A model generated the notes under the pieces. The model was given only the letters and a program-made list of their open reading frames with translations. It did no database searches and was not told the DNA's origin. Shown in pieces: positions 1-5,494 of a stretch of DNA of 8,870 bases. Made by a program: the position numbers and the translations under genes. How positions within the stretch are numbered: position 1 is the stretch's first letter; every line of letters begins with the position of its first letter. Source of the DNA: Halarsenatibacter sp964462585 (lineage in GTDB: Bacteria; Bacillota; Halanaerobiia; Halanaerobiales; Halarsenatibacteraceae); assembly GCA_964462585.1 (NCBI GenBank), contig CAYXAK010000074.1, forward strand, positions 1-8,870, in the 5' to 3' direction.

Positions 1-564
1 GAAGAGCTGGAATCCGGCACCGTCATGACCGGCTTCGCCCACAATTCACTGACCGAGAGAGCCGACGATGTGGTGGAAGCCATTCAGAATGGCGATATCA
101 GCAAATTTGTAGTCATGAGCGGCTGTGACGGGCGCCGCAATGACAGAGAATACTTCACAGATGTGGCCGAGGAGCTGCCGGAAGATGCCATCATACTCAC
201 CTCCGGCTGTGCCAAGTTCCGCTATAACAAGCTCGATCTCGGCGACATAGGCGGCATTCCCCGCGTGCTCGATGCCGGTCAGTGCAATGACACCTATTCA
301 CTTGTGGTCATAGCCAAAAAGCTGGCCGAAGCAGTGGGTGCAGATGATGTCAATGAGCTGCCCATATCCTATGACATAGCCTGGTATGAACAGAAGGCTA
401 TAGCTGTGCTGCTCGGTGTCCTGGCTGTCGGTGTCAAAGATATCAAGCTCGGACCCAGGCTTCCTGCCTTCCTCTCCGAGAATGTCACCGATGTGCTGGT
501 GGAGAAATTCGATATAGCCCCCACCAGCGGTGTGGAGGAAGATGTGGAGGAGCTCATGGCCTGA
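1..564 (+). CDS. hcp: Hybrid cluster protein (hydroxylamine reductase), C-terminal part; 5' end outside window
   Basis: The frame is open from base 1, so this is the 3' portion of a longer gene: 187 codons are visible of a family usually about 430-550 residues long. The ATG at 25 is internal. Counting from that Met, Cys34 (in SGCDGR), Cys62 (SGCAKFR), Cys87 (AGQCND), Glu122 and Lys124 (WYEQK) have exactly the spacing of Cys406, Cys434, Cys459, Glu494 and Lys496 in the Desulfovibrio enzyme. These are the persulfide cysteine, the other hybrid Fe-S-O cluster ligands and a nearby lysine. The family blocks GDIGGIPRVLDAGQCND and LPAFLS are also present. Hcp is a cytoplasmic enzyme of anaerobes that reduces hydroxylamine in vitro and is linked to NO reduction and nitrosative stress. 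The N-terminal cubane-cluster cysteines lie off the window, so the Hcp class cannot be assigned. An intrinsic terminator follows 52 bases after the stop. Confidence 0.95.
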   Translation, partial: EELESGTVMTGFAHNSLTERADDVVEAIQNGDISKFVVMSGCDGRRNDREYFTDVAEELPEDAIILTSGCAKFRYNKLDLGDIGGIPRVLDAGQCNDTYSLVVIAKKLAEAVGADDVNELPISYDIAWYEQKAIAVLLGVLAVGVKDIKLGPRLPAFLSENVTDVLVEKFDIAPTSGVEEDVEELMA

Positions 565-616
565 TCTCAAAAAATGTGATGTCCAGAAAAATATAAATGG
601 ATACTTACAAAAATCC

Positions 617-646
617 AGGGCCAGCTGTAAAAGGCTGGCCCTTTTT
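617..646 (+). terminator. Intrinsic terminator of hcp
   Basis: A perfect 9-bp inverted repeat, AGGGCCAGC (617-625) and GCTGGCCCT (634-642), has an 8-base loop and ends in a five-T run (642-646). It separates hcp from the next gene. Confidence 0.92.
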
Positions 647-736
647 GATGTTTCAGGCAGGAGATGAATCAACAGTAGATAAGATTATAAGTAACGGAGC
701 AGACACATCAAGATGATATGGAAAGGGTGATATTTG

Positions 737-1936
737 ATGTCAGAAGGCAGCGGACAGCCTGAAATTGAGCTCTACGTGCTTTCGTCAAGACCTTACAGCA
801 AGAAGGTCAAAGCCATATTTGAAAGCAGAGATCTTGCTTATACAGCATACGATGTTGCCAGTGACGAAATATACGAGGAGATGCGGGAGAGAACATCTGG
901 AGAGGAGAGTATTCCGCAGATCTTTATAGATGGTCGTCATATCGGAGATTATGATGACCTTGTGGCCAAAAATATCTCTGGAGAACTCGATGAAATTCTG
1001 GATGTTGAGGTCGAGTTCACCCAAAAACGCCCGGAACTTACAGTGATCGGGGCGGGGCCGGCTGGTGTTAATGCCGCTCTCTATGCAGTTCGCTCCGGAG
1101 TGGATACTCTTTTGATAGGCACCCATATGGGAGGGCAGACTCTGGGAGCAGGAAGTGTGGAAAACTTTCCCGGTGCCAGGAGTGTGGAAGGAGCTGAGTT
1201 AATGGAAGCCTTCTGGGAGCAGATTTTAAATTATGATGTTTCCTTAAGGCTGGGAGAGAGGGTCAAAAAAATTGAAAGCGGAGATGATTTCAGTCAGATC
1301 AGATGTGAAGGGGATAAAGAAGTTAAGTCAAAAACCACAATAATTGCCTCTGGAAGCAGATATCGCAAGTTAAATATAGAGGGAGAAAAGGAGTTTTTGG
1401 ATAGAGGTGTCCATCACTGTGTGGTCTGTAATGGTCATAAATATGCTGGTCAGAGAGTGGCCGTTGTAGGTGGAGGTAATTCCGGCATGGAGGCCGCACT
1501 GGAACTGGCCAAACTGGACTGCGATGTGCTGCTTCTGGATATTCACGAAGAACTTGGCGGGGAAGAAGTTCTTATCAATAAGGTCAAATCCAGCCGCAGA
1601 ATTGATATACTATATGAATCATCCCTTGACAGATTAATTGGTGATGAAAAGCTTGCTTCAGCCCGGGTAAAAAACCTGAAAGACGATACCCTGCAGAAAA
1701 TAGAGGTTGATGCTGTTTTCGTGAAGATAGGACTTGTTCCCAATTCGAATTTTGTCAGGGATGAGGTTGATCTTAATGAAGGCGGGGAAATAATTATAGA
1801 TGAGGACAATAAAACCAGCCAGGATAACATCTGGGGAGCAGGCGATGTTACCGATGTCAGGGATAAGCAGATTGTAGTTGCTGCTGCCGAAGGGGCCAAA
1901 GCTGCACTCAGGGTTGCAGAATATCTGGAAGAGTGA
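737..1936 (+). CDS. AhpF/thioredoxin-reductase-like flavoprotein fused to a cysteine-less glutaredoxin-like domain
   Basis: This 399-residue cytoplasmic flavoprotein has two parts. Residues about 10-88 have a glutaredoxin fold, with LYVLSSRPYSKK at the active site and SIPQIFIDGRHIGDYDDL around cis-Pro60. The usual CPYC is R18-P19-Y20-S21, so both redox cysteines are gone. Residues about 99-399 are a pyridine-nucleotide disulfide oxidoreductase: FAD motif GAGPAG (105-110), redox pair C228-V-V-C231, nucleotide motif GGGNSG (245-250) and C-terminal FAD motif GAGD (367-370). The second half resembles AhpF (VFVKIGLVPNSNF, GEIIID, EGAKAALR) more than classical TrxR. The HRR residues that bind the NADPH 2'-phosphate are absent and an Asp (D268) sits nearby, so NADH is the more likely donor (inference). 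The general-acid Asp after the CxxC in TrxR/AhpF is Asn232 here. With no cysteines in its own Grx domain, it probably passes electrons to a separate partner. The ATG at 737 has AAAGGGTGA 6 bases upstream; the in-frame TTG at 734 is less likely. Codons look more AT-rich than in ileS. Confidence 0.88.
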   Translation: MSEGSGQPEIELYVLSSRPYSKKVKAIFESRDLAYTAYDVASDEIYEEMRERTSGEESIPQIFIDGRHIGDYDDLVAKNISGELDEILDVEVEFTQKRPELTVIGAGPAGVNAALYAVRSGVDTLLIGTHMGGQTLGAGSVENFPGARSVEGAELMEAFWEQILNYDVSLRLGERVKKIESGDDFSQIRCEGDKEVKSKTTIIASGSRYRKLNIEGEKEFLDRGVHHCVVCNGHKYAGQRVAVVGGGNSGMEAALELAKLDCDVLLLDIHEELGGEEVLINKVKSSRRIDILYESSLDRLIGDEKLASARVKNLKDDTLQKIEVDAVFVKIGLVPNSNFVRDEVDLNEGGEIIIDEDNKTSQDNIWGAGDVTDVRDKQIVVAAAEGAKAALRVAEYLEE

Positions 1937-1988
1937 TGGCTGAAAATTTTAGCGGTTGAATTTTACCTGATTAATATTATAGACTTTG

Positions 1989-2017
1989 TTGCATTATGAT
2001 ATCTTTTTTGATATCAT
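1989..2017 (+). promoter_or_regulatory. Predicted promoter of the padR-lyase-fetAB unit
   Basis: A -35-like TTGCAT (1989-1994) and a -10-like TATCAT (2012-2017) are separated by 17 bases. Transcription would start near 2023-2026, about 47 bases before the padR ATG. Another possible pair, TTGAAT (1956-1961) and TATAGA (1978-1983) with a 16-base spacer, lies upstream. The assignment is by consensus only. The position of the dyads favours the downstream pair. Confidence 0.5.
1996..2017 (+). promoter_or_regulatory. Candidate operator 1: perfect dyad in the promoter spacer
   Basis: ATGATATC (1996-2003) and GATATCAT (2010-2017) form a perfect 8-bp inverted repeat around six T's. It fills the spacer and -10 region of the predicted promoter, where a bound repressor would block RNA polymerase. 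Divided AT-rich dyads in front of their own gene are typical of PadR-family autorepressors, so the padR product is the obvious candidate ligand (inference). Confidence 0.55.
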
Positions 2018-2039
2018 CAATATAGAAACTCGATATTGA
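2017..2039 (+). promoter_or_regulatory. Candidate operator 2: dyad near the transcription start
   Basis: TCAATAT (2017-2023) and ATATTGA (2033-2039) are perfect 7-bp arms separated by 9 bases. The centre lies about 21.5 bp, two helical turns, from the centre of the upstream dyad, so two repressor dimers could sit on the same DNA face. The two dyads differ in arm sequence, so one protein binding both is not certain. Confidence 0.4.
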
Positions 2040-2071
2040 AGTTATATAACAGCCGGTTGAGGTGTTATAAT

Positions 2072-2392
2072 ATGGAAGATAACAGGGTATTGCGCAGGGT
2101 TTTTCTGGCCTTTATGAGGATTCATATACTCTATCATGCCGGGGATGAACCCTTCTTCGGCCTGTGGATGATAGATGAGCTGAAAAGTCACGGTTATGAT
2201 ATAAGTGCCGGCACTCTCTATCCAATCCTGCACAGCATGGAAGATGAAGGTCTGCTGGAGGTGGAAGAGAGAGTAATAGAGGGAAAGGTGAGAAAGTATT
2301 ATTCTCTCACAGAAGCCGGTGAAGGTGTACTGAAAGAGATCCGGGAAAAATCAAAGGAGCTCCATCGGGAAGTTATCTGTGAAGAGGACTGA
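2072..2392 (+). CDS. PadR-family transcriptional regulator
   Basis: This 106-residue protein is close to the minimal PadR size. It is a winged-helix DNA-binding repressor. Residues about 10-35 form the first helices. YDISAGTLYPILHSMEDEGLLE (from about 42) is the typical PadR recognition-helix region. The wing follows with KVRKYYSLTEAGEGVL (62-77), and a short charged C-terminal helix could pair the dimer. No ligand domain is visible, so the inducer cannot be predicted. The ATG at 2072 has GAGGTG (2059-2064) 7 bases upstream. An in-frame TTG at 2036 is rejected because it lies inside the second operator dyad and has no ribosome binding site. The gene is first in an operon: the lyase ATG comes 11 bases after its stop. 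The dyads upstream suggest that it represses itself and the downstream lyase-fetAB genes. Confidence 0.9.
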   Translation: MEDNRVLRRVFLAFMRIHILYHAGDEPFFGLWMIDELKSHGYDISAGTLYPILHSMEDEGLLEVEERVIEGKVRKYYSLTEAGEGVLKEIREKSKELHREVICEED

Positions 2393-2403
2393 GGAGGATT
2401 TAT

Positions 2404-3609
2404 ATGAGACATCACGGCTATAATTGCGGCTTTGATTTTGTCAGGGAACCGGAGGAGTTCAATATAAATTCGTCCCGGGAATTTCTGCAGTACAGCCTGG
2501 GGGCAATTCTATATATGCCCGCATCCAGGGACGCTGAAGAGATTGTTCTTGAGGATAAATTTCCGGGTCTTACCTCTCTGGTTCTGGACTTTGAAGATGC
2601 TCTGCCTTCATACAATGTGGCCGGCGCCGAGGAGAATGTCCACGATATTCTGCAGTCGCTGGCTGAGAAGCTCGTTCAGGGGAGACTGGCAATTGAAGAT
2701 CTTCCTCTGATCTTTATCCGGGTGAGAAGTCCCGGGCAGTTCAAGCGCTTCACGGCCGGACTTTCACCGCTTATGAGCGATGTTCTGGCCGGGTTTGTCT
2801 TTCCCAAGTTCAACACAGACAGGGGCTGCAGTTATCTCCGGCATCTGCAATGGCTAAATGATGAATTTTCCGGACATCTCTACGGTCTTCCCATCCTGGA
2901 GAGCAGGGAGATTGCCCACACTGAAAAGCGTCAGCAGGAGCTGATTGAGCTGAAAGAACTGCTGGAACCCCACCGTAATATGATCCTCAACCTCAAAGTG
3001 GGGACCACAGATTTTTCCTCGCTGTTTGGCCTGAGAAGGAGCATGGACCGCCCAGCTTATGATCTCATGCAAGTGCGCGCCTGTATTGCCGACATTTTGA
3101 ATCATTTTACCAGGATCGAAGCTGAATACGTCATATCCGGTCCGGTATGGGAATATTTTAATGGAGATGAGAGCATAGAACCTGAGATGTTAGATTATGA
3201 TCTCGGTACACTTTTAAAGCTGGAGAAGACTCTTATAAACAGCGAGGTTGAGGGGCTTTTGAGGGAGACCAGGCTCGATAGAGCCAGTGGATTTGTGGGC
3301 AAGATTGTAATCCATCCCACCCATATTAAATATGTAAATGCTCTGCAGACGGTCACCGAAGAGGAGTATGAAGATGCCCGGCAGATTCTGGAAAGCTCCC
3401 GGGCGGTGGTAAAAAGTCCCGCTGGAAACAAGATGAATGAGACAGGCCCCCATGAGAACTGGGCCCGAAAAACAGTGAAGAGGGCCAGAGCTTACGGTGT
3501 GGTGGAGGAAGAAAAGAGCAGGGTGCAGCTTTTTGCCAGCGGCTTAAAGGGCATAGAGGGTAAAAATGTGAAAAGAGAGAGAAAACGGGAGTGTGATAAT
3601 GTTGTTTGA
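2404..3609 (+). CDS. CitE-like C-C bond lyase (HpcH/HpaI aldolase/citrate lyase superfamily, ter-cluster type)
   Basis: This 401-residue protein is predicted to be a cytoplasmic TIM-barrel lyase. Blocks visible in order: ALGA-like SLGAILYMPASR (31-42), LDFEDALP with acidic E64/D65, PLIFIRVRSP (R106, R108), FVFPKF (K125), GLPILESREI (E156), GTTDFSSLFGLRR (D193), YVISGPVWEYF (232-242) and GKIVIHPTHIKYVNAL (H294, H297). The Arg, Glu and Asp positions correspond to the substrate and Mg-binding residues of CitE-type enzymes. The overall pattern matches the long C-C bond lyase family often encoded in tellurium-resistance (ter) biosynthetic clusters with ATP-grasp and phosphoribosyltransferase genes. 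None of those partners is in the window. Its substrate is unknown. GAGGAGG (2391-2397) lies 6 bases before the ATG. The C-terminal end is basic (KRERKRE) and its codons overlap fetA by 11 bases, so translation is probably coupled. Family assignment is confident; a citrate lyase role is not implied. Confidence 0.85.
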   Translation: MRHHGYNCGFDFVREPEEFNINSSREFLQYSLGAILYMPASRDAEEIVLEDKFPGLTSLVLDFEDALPSYNVAGAEENVHDILQSLAEKLVQGRLAIEDLPLIFIRVRSPGQFKRFTAGLSPLMSDVLAGFVFPKFNTDRGCSYLRHLQWLNDEFSGHLYGLPILESREIAHTEKRQQELIELKELLEPHRNMILNLKVGTTDFSSLFGLRRSMDRPAYDLMQVRACIADILNHFTRIEAEYVISGPVWEYFNGDESIEPEMLDYDLGTLLKLEKTLINSEVEGLLRETRLDRASGFVGKIVIHPTHIKYVNALQTVTEEEYEDARQILESSRAVVKSPAGNKMNETGPHENWARKTVKRARAYGVVEEEKSRVQLFASGLKGIEGKNVKRERKRECDNVV

Positions 3610-4234
3610 GCTGGAGAATGTCGTCTATAAGGATATACTGAATATCGAGAGCCTCCAGCTGGGTGAGAGCGATCTGACAGCGCTCAGCGGTCCCAGCGGC
3701 GGAGGTAAGACGACTCTTTTAAGGCTTCTGGCCAACCTCATCTCACCTGATGAAGGTGTTATCTACTATAAAGGAAAGAAGCTAGAATCATATCCACCTC
3801 TGGAGCTCAGAGAAAAGGTCAAGATGCTGGCCCAGAATCCCAGAATGCTGGGGGATACAATCCGCAGTGAATTCGAGCAGGCGGCCGAATTTGCCCGCCA
3901 GGATGGTTACAGTGATCAGGATTATCAGGAGCTTATGGATCTCATGAACCTGGATAAAAAGCTGGAAGATGACAGTGAAGAGCTTTCGGGAGGCGAAAAG
4001 CAGCGGGTGGCTCTGGCCCGGCTTATGCTGCTGGAGCCGGAGATGATGCTGCTCGATGAACCCACCGCATCACTTGATATAGATAATGAGAAATATCTGC
4101 TGGACTTTCTGGGACACCGGGCCCGCCAGGCCAGAAGCAAGATCATCATGGTCACACATGCACCCGAGCTGACCGAAGATATAGCCCAGCAGCAGGTTAT
4201 AATTGAAGATGGCCGCGTAAAGGGGGAAGAATAA
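3599..4234 (+). CDS. fetA: FetA-type ABC transporter ATP-binding protein
   Basis: This 211-residue nucleotide-binding subunit has the complete set of ABC motifs: Walker A GPSGGGKT (31-38), Q-loop Gln79 (LAQNP), signature LSGGEKQR (129-136), Walker B MMLLDEP with catalytic Glu154, D-loop SLD and H-loop His187 (VTHA). Nothing key is missing, so it should hydrolyse ATP. The name comes from its partner: the next gene, 4 bases on, is a clear FetB permease, and FetA proteins have this short single-domain form. The ATG at 3599 is preferred because GGGAG lies 7 bases upstream; the in-frame GTG at 3593 overlaps the Shine-Dalgarno site. The start lies inside the end of the lyase gene. Confidence 0.9.
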   Translation: MLFELENVVYKDILNIESLQLGESDLTALSGPSGGGKTTLLRLLANLISPDEGVIYYKGKKLESYPPLELREKVKMLAQNPRMLGDTIRSEFEQAAEFARQDGYSDQDYQELMDLMNLDKKLEDDSEELSGGEKQRVALARLMLLEPEMMLLDEPTASLDIDNEKYLLDFLGHRARQARSKIIMVTHAPELTEDIAQQQVIIEDGRVKGEE

Positions 4235-4238
4235 AGTC

Positions 4239-5042
4239 ATGGAGGCAGCAAATGAAGCAGTTATAGATATACCGCTCATTCAGCTGATTATAGCCTACGT
4301 ATTTGTTCTGGTCCTGGTTGCAATCGTGAAAAGCCAGAATATCGGCCGGGAAAAGCAGGTGCTCATAGCCGCCACCAGAATGACACTGCAGCTGGTGCTG
4401 ATAGGCTTTGTCCTGGAGTATATTTTTGAGGCACCTCATCCGGCCATCACACTCCTGATACTGCTGGTGATGCAGGGCTTTGCCATTCAGAATATATTTG
4501 CCCGGGTCAGCACCAAACTATCCTTTGATATGAAAAAGACGGTGGGTTTTTCCATGGCAGCAGGCACCATCTTCAGCCTGTTCTTCTTTCTGCTGGCTGT
4601 AATCGGTCTTGATCCCTGGTACTATCCCCGCTACTTTATACCTATCGGAGGCATGATCATAGGCAACTCCATGACGGGTATCTCACTGGGTGTGGAACAT
4701 CTGGTAAATGAGATCAAAAAGGATCCGGCCAGGATAGAAAATGCTTTGATGCTGGGAGCTTCACCGACTCAGGCCACACGCAGTGTGGCCAACCAGGCCT
4801 TCTATAATGCTGTTCTGCCCACCATCAACTCCATGATCGGAATGGGAATCATATTCCTGCCCGGTATGATGACAGGTCAGATACTATCAGGTGTGGATCC
4901 CCTGCTGGCCATAAGATATCAGATAGCTATCATGATGGGGATTCTGGGCAGTGTCACACTGACAGTTTTTCTGCTGGTCAGGCTGGGTATTAGAACCTAC
5001 TTCAACGACAGGATGCAGCTGCAGGTGGATGCAGAAGAATGA
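4239..5042 (+). CDS. fetB: FetB-type ABC metal export permease (UPF0014 family)
   Basis: This 267-residue inner-membrane permease has about seven hydrophobic segments (near residues 11-30, 41-61, 67-86, 101-124, 131-152, 190-212 and 221-247). The family blocks RYFIPIGGMIIGNSMTGISL (131-150) and ALMLGASPTQATRSV (159-173) are present. The second is the cytoplasmic loop expected to contact FetA. E. coli FetAB exports iron and raises resistance to oxidative stress, while plant relatives (ALS3/STAR1) are linked to aluminium tolerance. The substrate here is therefore probably iron or another metal, but the sequence does not prove it. The ATG is 4 bases after fetA, with AGGGGGA (4221-4227) at a rather long distance. 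No hairpin terminator is visible before the ileS promoter 44 bases later, so some read-through is possible. Confidence 0.92.
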   Translation: MEAANEAVIDIPLIQLIIAYVFVLVLVAIVKSQNIGREKQVLIAATRMTLQLVLIGFVLEYIFEAPHPAITLLILLVMQGFAIQNIFARVSTKLSFDMKKTVGFSMAAGTIFSLFFFLLAVIGLDPWYYPRYFIPIGGMIIGNSMTGISLGVEHLVNEIKKDPARIENALMLGASPTQATRSVANQAFYNAVLPTINSMIGMGIIFLPGMMTGQILSGVDPLLAIRYQIAIMMGILGSVTLTVFLLVRLGIRTYFNDRMQLQVDAEE

Positions 5043-5086
5043 GCTGGAATAAGACTGGCTGAGCCTGCGCTGCTGACCGATATCTC

Positions 5087-5115
5087 TTGACAAATACACT
5101 TCGATATTTTATCAT
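5087..5115 (+). promoter_or_regulatory. ileS: Predicted sigma-A promoter of the T-box/ileS transcript
   Basis: A perfect -35 TTGACA (5087-5092), a 17-base spacer and a -10 TATCAT (5110-5115) place the transcript start near 5121-5123, ahead of the T-box stem I. This is the best promoter match in the window. Confidence 0.8.
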
Positions 5116-5121
5116 TAAGGA

Positions 5122-5417
5122 GTAACCAGAAATACAGTTCTGTTAAAATTTTAAATGAAAGCATAAAAGGCTGTGAAGAGGCCAGTAGTCTGCAGGAATA
5201 CTCACCAGAGAGGAGATCTGTAAGCTGGAAGATCTCCAGTTTTCTGCCGGTGAATATCACCTCCGAGCCCGGGCTGCGAAAGACGATTTACCGTTCAGTA
5301 GCTGTCCGCGCAGGCCGGCGTTAGCGGCAGTGAGCGACAGCCGTCCTCTGCGGCTGTAAACTCGGGTGGTACCGCGGTTATAATCGTCCTGAGCCTTATT
5401 CTGGCTCGGGTTTTTTT
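5122..5417 (+). promoter_or_regulatory. Isoleucine T-box riboswitch leader of ileS
   Basis: This leader senses uncharged tRNA-Ile and lets ileS be transcribed when the tRNA lacks its amino acid. Stem I: GGCT (5169-5172) pairs with AGCC (5266-5269), and GAGG (5178-5181) with CCTC (5260-5263). The GAAGAG turn and the AGTA box (5184-5187) are present. The specifier loop GAATATCACC carries ATC (5256-5258), an isoleucine codon. A distal hairpin has perfect arms GGAGATCT (5212-5219) and AGATCTCC (5230-5237) next to the AGAGAGG bulge. Stem III: CAGCCG (5338-5343) with CGGCTG (5351-5356). The T-box GGGTGGTACCGCGG (5364-5377) has TGGT, whose last base would pair with discriminator A73 of tRNA-Ile. The antiterminator pairs CTCGGG (5361-5366) with CCTGAG (5388-5393), and the latter is also the 5' arm of the terminator. 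The left boundary is the predicted transcript start. Confidence 0.95.
5388..5417 (+). terminator. T-box-controlled terminator
   Basis: CCTGAGCC (5388-5395) pairs with GGCTCGGG (5403-5410) through one G-T wobble, and seven T's follow (5411-5417). Its 5' arm is shared with the antiterminator, so the two structures exclude each other. Confidence 0.93.
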
Positions 5418-5494
5418 ATTTGTTCTGTACAAACTATTTTGCCTGATTTCTGCCTTCAAATAAAAAGCATTACAGGAGAGGTGATCTGCACGCG

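Noticed and set aside
661..700. Promoter for the flavoprotein gene with a TATAAG (686-691)
   Set aside because: No acceptable -35 lies at 16-18 bases, so I could not support a promoter, though one must exist if the hcp terminator is efficient.
734..736. In-frame TTG start one codon before the ATG of the flavoprotein gene
   Set aside because: The ATG at 737 has better spacing from AAAGGGTGA, and the TTG adds only one residue.
1996..2017. Dyad with six T's as a terminator of the flavoprotein gene
   Set aside because: The T run is in the loop, not after the stem, and the arms are AT-rich, so it suits an operator better.
2036..2071. Upstream TTG start for PadR, adding 12 residues
   Set aside because: It lies in the second dyad, has no ribosome binding site, and the added residues do not look like PadR. 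The ATG at 2072 has GAGGTG at ideal distance.
5079..5108. GATATC and TCGATATT near the ileS promoter as extra PadR sites
   Set aside because: They are short and similar words occur in coding sequence across the window. No dyad is formed here.
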